A DNA stretch of 13,443 nucleotides from Pseudomonadota bacterium (GCA_027622495.1 JAQBYL010000056.1:1-13443); one strand, 5' to 3'. Positions 5,471-13,359 are shown, counted from the stretch's first letter. The notes: a model not told the origin generated them from the sequence alone. Made by a program: numbers and translations.

Positions 5471-7543
5471 TCAGTCCCAGATCAGCACATCCAGCAGGTT
5501 GCCGAAGTTGTCGGTCCAGTAGGTCCGGTTTTCGGTGGCGACGAGTCTGTTCATTCTGGACGTGAAACCCGATCGAGAGGTTAGATATTCATTCCGCGTA
5601 ATGACCACCCAATCGGTGGAAGATGTCCATCGATCGCTACTCTCGTCCGAGATCAGATAGGCAGGCAGATTCTGTTTGTCGGCAAGATTGAGGATCAGCT
5701 GAGCAAGATCGAGATGCATGTTAGTGGTGTGAAAAGCGAGCACCCCATCCGGCGCCAGGTGTGCAAGGTATAACTCCATTGCTTCTTCGGTCAGCAGGTG
5801 GACGGGAATGGAATCCCCTGAGAAGGCGTCCACGGCCAGTACATCGAATTGATGACTGCCGGTTTCGGTGAGTTCCCGGGTGAGCGAAACCCGCGCATCG
5901 CCAATGACGACATCAACGTCCGGATACAGATCGAGGAAGGTGAAATATTCGCGCGCGATCTTCTCAACCGCCGGATTGATTTCATAAAAACGCATCCGGT
6001 CACCGGTGCGCATATGTGCAGCACTGGTGCCGATCCCGAGACCGACCATGGCCATGTTCATTGGTTGGGAGGGATCATCGCTTCTTTTTGAGTGAAATCT
6101 GATTGCCAGACCCAGGCCTGAACTCGTGCTGTAGTAAGTGGTTGGCAGGCGTTCGAGGGCGTTTCCGCGCCCCTGGACCTGGGTGCCGTGTTTTATGCGT
6201 CCATGAAAAAAATTGCGTTCACCGGCGTTCGGGCCGGGGGCGGGTTCGTGTACATGCAGAACCCCGTAGAAGGTTCTCAGGTCCAGCAGATTACCGGTTT
6301 GCTGGTCTTCAATGTGGTCGACCAGAGAGTAGCTGAGCATCGCTGTGCAGACGACGCCAGACGCAGCAAATGCTGCCCGTTTCATTTGGGTGGTCAATGC
6401 ACCTGGATCAAACCAGATGGAGCCGATTGTGGAGAGAAAAGCAGCCAGCAGAACCGCGTGAAGTTCCCAGTAGCCATTAAAAATTCGTGGTGCGATGAGC
6501 GCGACAAAGAGACCGCCCAGAGCGCCGCCAAACGAGACATACAGGTAAAAGGTGGTCAGCTCACTGACCTGGCTCTTCCGCCGGGCCAGTTCACCATGAA
6601 AGATCATGAAACAGGCGAACCCGGCGGCGCAGTAGATGGCGATCTGGTAGCCGATAAAGAGTTCACCGCGTTCCAGATCCTGCTGCAGCAGATAGACCAG
6701 AAAGCCGGTTGTCAGCAGCAGAAAAGGCACCCAGATGGTTCTTCGGTACCAGGCTTCGCGATCAAAACAGATGATGAACGACAGCAGATAGAGACCCAGT
6801 GGGATGACCCACAGGAACGGCACCACCGCGATGTCCTGGGTCATCTGGTTGGTGATGGCAAGCAGGGCAATCGAGCCGCACGCCGAGAACAGCACCCAGA
6901 CGAATTTGTGCCCGGGTGTCACTGCACCGCGCTCCGATCCGGCATACACGGTTTGCTGAATGCGACCGGTCAGAATGGGCAACGTGCACCACAGCGCAAC
7001 CCCGGCCAGAAGGACAAACCCGAAGCTCCAGAACAGAGTCTGATCGATAAGCCGCAGATTCGGTTCGATCAGGAACGGATAGCTCAACAGCGCGACCAGC
7101 GATCCTGCATTGGACAGCGCGTACAACCTGAACGGTGAACGACCCGGCTGCGCGTTGGCGAACCAGTGCTGAAAAAGCGGCGCTGTTGCGCTGATGAGCA
7201 GAAAAGGAATGCCGGTGTGAACGGCCAGCAGCAGCAGGATCTGCGTGGCTGGATCAATACCGGAACGCGTCACATCGGCCTGATCGGGGGTTATCGGAAG
7301 AAACAGGAAGGCAGCCACAAGCGCCGTCAGATGAACGATCACCTGTTTGCGAAGCGGCAGTCGCGTTGCAAGCAGATGAGCGTAGAGATATCCCCCCAGC
7401 AGACCGATCTGAAAAAACAGCATGCAGGTGGTCCATATTGCCGAGCCGCCACCGAACCAGGGCAGGATGAAACGGGCGATCATCGGCTGAACCTGAAACA
7501 GCAGGAAGGCGCTCAGGAAGATGGAGCAGGCGAAAGCATACAT
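5471..7543 (-). CDS. fused polytopic membrane / spermidine synthase-like protein
   Basis: A 690-aa two-part protein. Residues 1 to about 410 hold a series of hydrophobic segments resembling the transporter-like half of 'fused MFS/spermidine synthase' proteins, starting with the typical FLSAFLLFQVQPMIAR and FGGGSAIWTTCMLFFQ (near 9-45). Residues from about 425 form a Rossmann-type domain like spermidine synthases: FFHGRIKHGTQ (445-455), a nucleotide loop MVGLGIGTSAAH (499-510), FYEINP (519-524) with the acidic residue expected to bind the ribose, VIGDAR (546-551), and the VDAFSGDSIPVHLLT loop (571-585) containing the active-site-type Asp. The loop lacks the GGGDGG pattern of soluble spermidine synthases, so aminopropyl transfer is unproven. 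The ATG at 7543 is the only start, since an in-frame stop lies 12 codons upstream, but its Shine-Dalgarno sequence is poor. Located in the inner membrane. It converges on the small gene ending at 5444 (26 bp between). Confidence 0.85.
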   Translation of the reverse strand: MYAFACSIFLSAFLLFQVQPMIARFILPWFGGGSAIWTTCMLFFQIGLLGGYLYAHLLATRLPLRKQVIVHLTALVAAFLFLPITPDQADVTRSGIDPATQILLLLAVHTGIPFLLISATAPLFQHWFANAQPGRSPFRLYALSNAGSLVALLSYPFLIEPNLRLIDQTLFWSFGFVLLAGVALWCTLPILTGRIQQTVYAGSERGAVTPGHKFVWVLFSACGSIALLAITNQMTQDIAVVPFLWVIPLGLYLLSFIICFDREAWYRRTIWVPFLLLTTGFLVYLLQQDLERGELFIGYQIAIYCAAGFACFMIFHGELARRKSQVSELTTFYLYVSFGGALGGLFVALIAPRIFNGYWELHAVLLAAFLSTIGSIWFDPGALTTQMKRAAFAASGVVCTAMLSYSLVDHIEDQQTGNLLDLRTFYGVLHVHEPAPGPNAGERNFFHGRIKHGTQVQGRGNALERLPTTYYSTSSGLGLAIRFHSKRSDDPSQPMNMAMVGLGIGTSAAHMRTGDRMRFYEINPAVEKIAREYFTFLDLYPDVDVVIGDARVSLTRELTETGSHQFDVLAVDAFSGDSIPVHLLTEEAMELYLAHLAPDGVLAFHTTNMHLDLAQLILNLADKQNLPAYLISDESSDRWTSSTDWVVITRNEYLTSRSGFTSRMNRLVATENRTYWTDNFGNLLDVLIWD

Positions 7544-7669
7544 GAGGTGAAAGTCTGAAAAAGAACGGCGCTGATGTCACACCCTATGCGACGATCGGTA
7601 CAACATCCAGGATGGACGCCTGTGGTTCATCCCTCGATAATCGGCCCACACCCTGATTCATCTAGCGTT

Positions 7670-8083
7670 ATGGCCTCATTCGATCCAACCCGAACCGAAG
7701 TGTTCAGACCCACGTCTGAAGAAATGGTCTGGACCCTGCTAGCCGGAGGATGCTCGCTTGATCGGGTCCCTGATCGTGGTTCTGGCGTTCATCTGCGTGT
7801 GGCAAAACTGGACGGTCAGATCATCGGCACCTATGTGGTTGAAGCGGTTGAAGCGCTCACTTACCGGGTCGTGTGGATCGCCGTGGAGGAAGCTTTTCGC
7901 GGGCACGGCCTCGGCAGCTGGCTGCTCGGGCACGCGATCGGTATAGCGGAATCCAAGGGTGCACGGTTGATCAATGCGCCCGCCGGGTACCCGGGCACCC
8001 TTCTTAACCGCATTGGTTTCAGGCCGATCGAGGCACAAGTTGAATCGACTGATGAGCTTCAGCTCGCCTTGAGCCCCGACTGA
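7670..8083 (+). CDS. GNAT-family N-acetyltransferase
   Basis: A 137-aa acetyltransferase of the GCN5-related (GNAT) fold, cytoplasmic, substrate unknown. Strands rich in V/I (HLRVAKLDGQIIGTYVVEAV, 41-60) lead to acetyl-CoA-binding motif A, VVWIAVEEAFRGHGLGSWLL (67-86), in which R77-G-H-G-L-G82 fits the Q/R-x-x-G-x-G/A pyrophosphate loop. The later PGTLLNRIGFRPIE block (108-121) is the usual C-terminal NFYEKxGF-like segment. The frame is open to an ATG at 7574, but that extra 32-residue stretch is Pro/Ser/His-rich and unlike a GNAT N-terminus, so the ATG at 7670 is preferred; neither start has a clear Shine-Dalgarno sequence. Its last 25 bp overlap, tail to tail, the end of the citrate synthase gene on the other strand. 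Confidence 0.8.
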   Translation: MASFDPTRTEVFRPTSEEMVWTLLAGGCSLDRVPDRGSGVHLRVAKLDGQIIGTYVVEAVEALTYRVVWIAVEEAFRGHGLGSWLLGHAIGIAESKGARLINAPAGYPGTLLNRIGFRPIEAQVESTDELQLALSPD

Positions 8084-9159
8084 CCAGAACGACTGCCGAC
8101 CGCAGGGCCGATGTAGTGAGCCGCCGGACGGATCAGCTTGCTGTCGATTCGCGCCTCCAGAAAATGAGCGATGTAGCCGAACACCCGCGCCATAGCAAAA
8201 CCGGTAGTAAAGAAATGCGTTGGTATGCCGAGCGCCCGGAACACTACACCTTTGTAAAATTCCACGTTCGCGTACAGTGGCTTGTTATTCTCGGCCATCC
8301 TTTCAGTGAAACGGTCTTCGATAGCCCGCAGGATCAGGTAGGTGTTCTCAAACTCTGTTCCACGGGTGAGCGTATCTGCAATGCGCTTGATGTGGCGCGC
8401 ACGCGGATCGAGAACCTTGTACTCGCGATGCCCCATACCCATGATCTTGGTTTTTTCTGCGATGCAGCGATCAACAAACGCGGCAGCGTCGGCGGGGCAG
8501 GCGACCGAATCGGCAGCTTCAAGCGCAGCCTGATCAGCGCCGCCATGCAGACGACCGTGCAGTGTGCCGATCGCGGCAGATATGGCGTTCTGGATGGGTG
8601 CTTCGGTGCTCTCAACTACTCGTGCAGCGAATGTGCTGGCATTGAAACTGTGCTCGATCTGCAGGATCTGGGTGACCTCGAAGGCTTCGCGATGCACATC
8701 ATCTACCGGTGCGCCTATGTCGCTCAGAAAGCGTTCGATGTAATCGTCTTTCGCATCGGTTGTCAGTGGTGCCCGGGTCATGAAAGTGGCAACCAGCGCG
8801 GGCAGTTTAGCGGCGATGGTGAGCCCATGGGCAGCGGGACCGAAGTGGTCGAAGGCATCACTTTCGTCCAGCAGTGGAACCAGACCCTGAAGCATGTTCA
8901 TTGGATGGATAGTCTCGGGCAGAGACAGGACCATGGCGGTCTCACGTCCCGTCAGGCGCGCCGCTTTGTGCAGATCCCGGTTCAGGTCATGGCCCGTATC
9001 GCCGCTGATAACCAGGCCTGCAACTTCAGTAAATGGCAGGCTGACCAGATCGTCTATGCTGTAACCCCGATAGGAAAGGTCGCCCTTTGAACCATCGACT
9101 AACGAGATGGCTGTTTCATCGACGACAACACCTTCGAGGCCTGCGGGTACATCCAGCAT
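8059..9159 (-). CDS. citrate synthase family protein (citrate or 2-methylcitrate synthase)
   Basis: A 366-aa enzyme of the short, Gram-positive/archaeal-type citrate synthase family, which condenses an acyl-CoA (acetyl- or propionyl-CoA) with oxaloacetate. The N-terminus LEGVVVDETAISLVDGSKGDLSYRGY is typical. Active-site histidines are H205 in GRLHGGADQAAL and H244 in GMGHREYKVLDPRA; the C-terminal arginine segment KLIRPAAHYIGP is present. The third catalytic residue, normally Asp in a NVDFYSG motif, is Glu here (E300 in ANVEFYKGVVFRALGIP, codon GAA), a conservative but unusual-looking change. The ATG at 9159 has AAGGAG seven bases upstream; the frame is open to 9222, but the added residues do not fit the family. 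The gene is divergent from a LysR regulator across 170 bp with palindromic sites, which suggests local control. No prpB or prpD is adjacent to decide between citrate and methylcitrate. Confidence 0.9.
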   Translation of the reverse strand: MLDVPAGLEGVVVDETAISLVDGSKGDLSYRGYSIDDLVSLPFTEVAGLVISGDTGHDLNRDLHKAARLTGRETAMVLSLPETIHPMNMLQGLVPLLDESDAFDHFGPAAHGLTIAAKLPALVATFMTRAPLTTDAKDDYIERFLSDIGAPVDDVHREAFEVTQILQIEHSFNASTFAARVVESTEAPIQNAISAAIGTLHGRLHGGADQAALEAADSVACPADAAAFVDRCIAEKTKIMGMGHREYKVLDPRARHIKRIADTLTRGTEFENTYLILRAIEDRFTERMAENNKPLYANVEFYKGVVFRALGIPTHFFTTGFAMARVFGYIAHFLEARIDSKLIRPAAHYIGPAVGSRSGQSGLKAS

Positions 9160-9229
9160 CGTGTTTCTCCTTGGAGTTGAACGAGGCTTACAACCATAAT
9201 CAAGCTGCTTAAGGCAACCCATCCCGTTT

Positions 9230-9286
9230 GACTAATGGGGTCATAAGTCGGAGTAAACTATTAGTCAGATTAATCAATTGATTAGT
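9230..9286. promoter_or_regulatory. palindrome and ATTAGT half-site cluster between citrate synthase and LysR genes
   Basis: The 170-bp intergenic region is AT-rich in its centre, in contrast to its surroundings. It contains GACTAAT (9230-9236) and its inverted copy ATTAGTC (9260-9266), plus a further ATTAGT (9281-9286). A perfect 14-bp palindrome TAATCAATTGATTA (9271-9284) overlaps the last copy. LysR-type regulators bind dyads with a T-N11-A core in such divergent control regions and often repress their own gene, so these are candidate sites for the neighbouring LysR protein. I could not assign firm -10 and -35 boxes for either gene. Confidence 0.55.
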
Positions 9287-9329
9287 TCGCGCAAGAGGAG
9301 ACAGGCCAGCCAGGTGCTAGGCTACGCAT

Positions 9330-10208
9330 ATGCAGATTGAACGGCACGAAATTCGCGTCTTCAGCGCGGTTGTCGAAGAAGGTGGCTTCAGCCGCGCGGC
9401 GGAACGGCTGAATATTACTCAGTCTGCTGTCAGTCAGGCGCTGGCAAATCTTGAGCATAAACTCGATGCGATGCTGCTGGTTCGTGGCCGTAAACCGGAA
9501 CTCACCGAGGCAGGTAAACGTCTTTTCAGCTTTACCCGTACGGTGCTCAACGAAGAGAAGCAGGCACTCGACGACATTGGTCGGATCAAAAGCGGGGCGT
9601 TGTCTACCTTGTCACTTGCGATGAACAGCATGTTCAATCGCTTCTTCGGTCGCAAACTGCTGCTGGAATTCTGTGAACGCAATCCACTCACCCGCTTGAA
9701 GCTCGATGTGGCACCCAGTCGGGAGATTGTGTATGGCGTAGATCAGGACCGCTGGGAACTCGGGATTGGTCCGTTTCAAAGCAGAATGCCCGGCCACTTT
9801 GTGCAGACCCCGTTTTTTTCCGAGACGCGCCATCTGGTTGTGCACGAACGTCATCCGCGCTTCAAGGCGTTTATGGCCAAACCCGAATCGGAGCTCGCGC
9901 AGGCGACGTTGCTCACCTCGTATCTGGACGACGCAACCAAGCGTCCCGGTGTGGATCGAATCCGCAACCAGGTGGCCAGCGTGTGGGAGGTGAGTGACCT
10001 CGACATGCGGTTAGCGCTTGCAGAAGCCGGGATGGGCGTTACTTATCTGTCTGATCGGGTGCTTGCCGAGACGGTTGGTTTTCACCCCATTGAATCGCTT
10101 GGCATCTCTGCACTGGAGCGACCCGTGGGGCTGTATTACAAACGGCACAAGGCATTGTCGGAAAGCGCAAAACGATTTATAGCAATCTGTCAGCAGGAAT
10201 TCAGCTGA
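9330..10208 (+). CDS. LysR-family transcriptional regulator
   Basis: A 292-aa LysR-type regulator of normal length. The N-terminal winged helix-turn-helix (about 4-63) is clear: IRVFSAVVEEGGFSRAAERL, then ITQSAVSQALANLEHKLDA with the recognition helix, and the ELTEAGKRLF wing. Residues of about 66-88 form the linker helix, and the rest is the periplasmic-binding-protein-like effector domain (about 90-292), ending in LYYKRHKALSESAKRF. Translation starts at ATG 9330; no strong Shine-Dalgarno sequence is adjacent. The gene is divergent from the citrate synthase gene and shares its operator-like intergenic region, so regulation of that gene and of itself is likely by the usual LysR arrangement. 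The effector is unknown; an acyl-CoA-pathway metabolite or organic acid would fit but is speculation. It converges on the ABC permease gene, with 17 bp between. Confidence 0.92.
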   Translation: MQIERHEIRVFSAVVEEGGFSRAAERLNITQSAVSQALANLEHKLDAMLLVRGRKPELTEAGKRLFSFTRTVLNEEKQALDDIGRIKSGALSTLSLAMNSMFNRFFGRKLLLEFCERNPLTRLKLDVAPSREIVYGVDQDRWELGIGPFQSRMPGHFVQTPFFSETRHLVVHERHPRFKAFMAKPESELAQATLLTSYLDDATKRPGVDRIRNQVASVWEVSDLDMRLALAEAGMGVTYLSDRVLAETVGFHPIESLGISALERPVGLYYKRHKALSESAKRFIAICQQEFS

Positions 10209-10225
10209 GTGAGGTGCGCCTCCGG

Positions 10226-11332
10226 TCAATCCAGGCGTTTGTTAAAACGCAAAGTCGCGATGGTCATAACCACAACAAAGAACACCGCCAGCGGCCAGAT
10301 CTGATCGAGCATCAGGGGCAGATCAGCGTCGCGCAGAAGAATACCGCGCACAATGCGCAGATAGTGGGTCAGCGGGAACAGTTCGGCCAGCCACTGCGCC
10401 GCTTTGGGCATGCCTTCAAACGGAAACATGTAACCAGACAGAAGCAGCTGCGGTAAAAAACTCATGAAGGTCATCTGGAATGCCTGAAACTGCGTGTCTG
10501 CGAGGGTCGAGATCATCAGGCCAAGAGTGAGCGTCGCCGCAACAAAAATACCGGTGCCGAGCGCGAAGTCGATCAAAGAACCTTCGATGGGTACGTCGAA
10601 CAGATACACACCAAGGAACAGGATCAGCGACACCTGGATATAACCAATCAGGATGTACGGCAGGATCTTTCCGGTCATCAGTTCAAGCGGCAGAACGGGT
10701 GTGGTGATCAGCAGTTCCAGATTGCCGCGCTCGCGTTCACGGACTAAAGCGATGCTGGTGAACAGGACCATGGTCAGAGTCAGAATCACTCCGCAGAGCC
10801 CCGGAACAATAAAAACTGCCGAGCGCCGTTCGGGGTTGTAGAGCGCGCGTAGCGCGTATGCAGGTTGCCCTCTGGTGACGTTTGAACCGATCCGTTGATT
10901 CAACGGAAGCTCTCCGAGGCTTCGTGCCGAACTGAAGACTACCGGATCGCTGCCATCGACCAGCAACTGGCCAACCGGTCGGTCTGCATCGATGATGCGC
11001 CGCTCGAAATCCGGAGGCAGGTAAATACCCACCGATATCTCCCCGGCCGCCAGCAGTCTTTCAAGATCCGCCTTGCTGTCTACGTTGCGGACCAGATCTA
11101 CCACCTGAGTAGCCTGGGTGTCATACAACAAGGCTCTCGACGCAGCGGTTTTAGCCTGATCTGCCACACCGGCAGACAGATGGCGGATGTCATGATTGAT
11201 TGCGTAACCAAACAACAGGGTCATGATCACCGGGATGCCAACAATCATCCCACCGGTCAGACGGTCGCGCCGCAGGTGTTGAAACTCTTTGGCGGCGATG
11301 GCGAAAGTTCGACGGAAAGAGAAAAAGGTCAT
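10226..11332 (-). CDS. ABC-2 type transporter permease (YhhJ/YbhR-like)
   Basis: A 368-aa inner-membrane permease of the ABC-2 exporter family. The amphipathic start (FRRTFAIAAKEFQHLRRDRL) precedes TM1 (about 28-45), followed by a large extracytoplasmic domain (about 48-170). A C-terminal bundle of five hydrophobic segments (about 173-195, 222-245, 257-277, 286-304 and 345-361) completes it. The cytoplasmic motif VRERERGNLELLITTP (197-212) is characteristic, as is the NPERRSAVFIVPG segment before TM2. Related systems export drugs or other hydrophobic compounds together with an HlyD-type periplasmic adaptor, which is not in view. The ATG overlaps the stop of the ATPase gene (ATGA), so translation is coupled to it. 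As that ATPase is truncated by an insertion sequence, the permease may be an orphan. The permease itself looks intact. Confidence 0.9.
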   Translation of the reverse strand: MTFFSFRRTFAIAAKEFQHLRRDRLTGGMIVGIPVIMTLLFGYAINHDIRHLSAGVADQAKTAASRALLYDTQATQVVDLVRNVDSKADLERLLAAGEISVGIYLPPDFERRIIDADRPVGQLLVDGSDPVVFSSARSLGELPLNQRIGSNVTRGQPAYALRALYNPERRSAVFIVPGLCGVILTLTMVLFTSIALVRERERGNLELLITTPVLPLELMTGKILPYILIGYIQVSLILFLGVYLFDVPIEGSLIDFALGTGIFVAATLTLGLMISTLADTQFQAFQMTFMSFLPQLLLSGYMFPFEGMPKAAQWLAELFPLTHYLRIVRGILLRDADLPLMLDQIWPLAVFFVVVMTIATLRFNKRLD

Positions 11333-11859
11333 GTGCCTTCCCGTGTGGTCATGACAAACACATCTTCAAGATTTGGCCGGACCTTGTGCAGCGTGAGATC
11401 TCCAAACTCATCACCCAGCCGGGTTTTAAGCACTTGCGCCGGATCGGGCACCGCAGGTCTAACCAGTGCGTGAAGACGGGTGCCAAGCTGAGCAACGTCG
11501 ATGACATCCGGGTCTTCGAGCAGACGTTTGTGCACCCGATGGGGCGCGAGGGATTCGATCTCTACAACGCTCGCCTTCAGGTCGTCCATCATCTGCTCGG
11601 GGGAGCCGGTGGCCGCCAGGCGCCCTTTGTCGAGGATTGCCAGATGGTGACAACGTTCGGCTTCATCCATGAAGTGGGTAGAAACCAGGACGGTGGTACC
11701 TTCTTCAACCATCTCAAACAGTGCCTCCCAGAATTTGCGCCTGCTTTCAGGGTCTACGGCACTCGTGGGCTCATCCAGAAAAAGCAGTTCCGGTTGATGC
11801 AAGGTGGCACCTGCCAGAGCCAGACGCTGGCGTTGACCACCACTCATGGTTCCAGCTAG
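11329..11859 (-). pseudogene. ABC transporter ATP-binding protein, 5'-truncated by an IS element
   Basis: This is the C-terminal portion of an ABC ATPase. It retains the ABC signature MSGGQRQRLALA, Walker B LLFLDEPTSAVDPES with the D-loop, the switch histidine in VSTHFMDEAERC, and the C-terminal extension usual for drug/ABC-2 exporters. Everything before the signature motif is missing: Walker A, the Q-loop and the N-terminal strands, probably well over 100 residues. The reading frame continues four codons upstream of the internal ATG at 11847 (L-A-G-T) and then enters the terminal repeat of the insertion sequence. Without Walker A the product cannot bind and hydrolyse ATP normally. A 172-aa fragment could still be made from ATG 11847, and translation through this region may keep the coupled permease expressed. 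The signature and Walker B residues are undamaged, so the event may be recent. Confidence 0.9.
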
Positions 11860-11876
11860 CCCTGATGTAACAATAA
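11860..11876 (+). repeat. IS terminal inverted repeat, transposase 3' side
   Basis: CCCTGATGTAACAATAA matches the inverted right end at 15 of 17 positions. It lies one base beyond the transposase stop codon and abuts the broken ABC ATPase frame. Confidence 0.85.
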
Positions 11877-11877
11877 G

Positions 11878-13257
11878 TCAGGCTGCATTTTGAAGGGACT
11901 GTACTATTTTTGAGAAGTAGTTGCGGACCTTTGGTGAGGTCCCCACGTCGAGAGTAGCGCGACCCTGCGGTCTGGTGATGAGCCCCGCGCGATTGATGCA
12001 GGTAAATCGCAAGGTTGATATGGAATCGAAGCGGTGAAGGGGAGTTCGTTTGCGATTCATGGTGCGGGTCTCTGCACCGGTTGCCGCCTGGAACGCATGG
12101 GTGAGATTGAACGCCAGGATGCTGAACACCTGCCAAGCACTGTTGGCGTGATAGCGGTGAGTCGGCACAGTAGCGAAGGCGAACCCGCTTTTGAGTTCCG
12201 CATAGGCTTTCTCGTGAGCGCCTCGTCCACACATGAAGTACCAAAGATTTCGACCGTTGAGCGCCTTGTTGCTGACGATGGCAGAGTATTCGTAGTAGCC
12301 GTCATCGGGGTCGAACAGATCGAGCTGGTAGTTCTTGCGGGTCTGGTGTCCAACCTTTTTGCGATAGATAACGACCGGTAAGGTGCGTTGCCAGGCATTG
12401 ATGGGTAAATTGACTTCGAAGTAGCTGACCGTGTCGTCGATGGCCTTCCAACGCTTGCGTTTCACGATAAGAGATTGCAGGTCCAGCCACTGATAGAACG
12501 GCACTTTGATGGCGTATTCTGCGCCCCATTCGACGAGCCGTTCGATCACATCGGCCCGGAAAAACGCGCCATCCATGCGAAATTCCCAGAGCAGATCAGC
12601 AAGGCCCGTTCGCTCGAGTTGCGCCGCCAACGCTGTGAGGAAGTCGATCGATGCTTTGCCATCGTGAACGTTGCCCGGTCGATTGTGGACCCGCAGGATC
12701 TGGCTGCTGTTGGCTTCGTAGGCCGTGATCGGATAATAGCTTGGGACCTTGCGGTGATGTGGGTTGAAGCCCCGCCTGGCACCCTCTACGGTCAATCCGG
12801 TGGAGACGACAGAGCCATCGATGTCGAGAGTCAAACGGCGCAGGTTGCAGGCACTGATGCCCCGCGCGACGACCGTCTCATTCCATGTGCGGAGTCGATC
12901 CACCGAATCTTCATCAAACTTCGCCAGCCACCGGCCCACGGTGTACGCCGTGGGAAGACGGTCAAGGCCAGCACATCGGTGGACGATGGGATCGCCTTGC
13001 AGATAACCCAGATGGCGCAGCCGACGTCCTCCGGTAATGATCAACAACACAATCACCAGGACCATGCCAGGTATGCCGAAATCGCTGCGCGGCAGCGCCC
13101 GTCCCAGGCAGCGCCGGATCTCGTCGCGAAGACCTATCTGACCAAAGTACTGCCGAAAGAATTCCAAACCGGCAAACGAGGTGAGTCCTTCATGGTCATA
13201 GCGAAGCGTCAGATCCGCATTGACGCGCTGGGTTAATTCTGATTTTCTTAACCGCAT
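11878..13257 (-). CDS. IS1380-family transposase
   Basis: A 459-aa DDE transposase, a usual length for IS1380. The N-terminal helical region includes LEFFRQYFGQIGLRDEI, and TAYTVGRWLAKFDEDSVDRL (103-122) is typical of the family. The catalytic acidic residues are probably D145 or D147 in RLTLDIDGSVVSTG, D229 in FRMDGAFFRADV, and E354 in EKAYAELKSGFA. The stretch GFNPHHRKVPSYYPITAYEA (163-182) and the ending helix FSILAFNLTHAFQ are also IS1380-like. The ATG at 13257 has AAGG about nine bases upstream; a GTG at 13305 would add 16 residues that do not look like the family start. The gene appears intact, with no frameshift or internal stop. Its TGA is in frame with the ATPase remnant beyond the IS end. 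Confidence 0.9.
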   Translation of the reverse strand: MRLRKSELTQRVNADLTLRYDHEGLTSFAGLEFFRQYFGQIGLRDEIRRCLGRALPRSDFGIPGMVLVIVLLIITGGRRLRHLGYLQGDPIVHRCAGLDRLPTAYTVGRWLAKFDEDSVDRLRTWNETVVARGISACNLRRLTLDIDGSVVSTGLTVEGARRGFNPHHRKVPSYYPITAYEANSSQILRVHNRPGNVHDGKASIDFLTALAAQLERTGLADLLWEFRMDGAFFRADVIERLVEWGAEYAIKVPFYQWLDLQSLIVKRKRWKAIDDTVSYFEVNLPINAWQRTLPVVIYRKKVGHQTRKNYQLDLFDPDDGYYEYSAIVSNKALNGRNLWYFMCGRGAHEKAYAELKSGFAFATVPTHRYHANSAWQVFSILAFNLTHAFQAATGAETRTMNRKRTPLHRFDSISTLRFTCINRAGLITRPQGRATLDVGTSPKVRNYFSKIVQSLQNAA

Positions 13258-13359
13258 GAAAAGTGGCCTTTTGTGAGGGGTGAATCGTAGGTCTTGCAAC
13301 CACAATTCTACCGCAAAACATCAGGCCCTTTTCACTTTTAACAGATCATCACACGTGTT

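Noticed and set aside
6188..7138. Long plus-strand open frame (316 codons) opposite the membrane/spermidine synthase-like gene
   Set aside because: It lies wholly antisense to a well-recognised gene; its product is Gln/Arg-rich low-complexity sequence with no motifs.
8116..9090. Plus-strand open frame (324 codons) opposite citrate synthase
   Set aside because: Antisense shadow of a clear enzyme gene; the translation shows no domain pattern.
12475..13236. Plus-strand open frame (253 codons) opposite the transposase
   Set aside because: Antisense shadow; the opposite strand encodes an intact IS1380 transposase with catalytic motifs.
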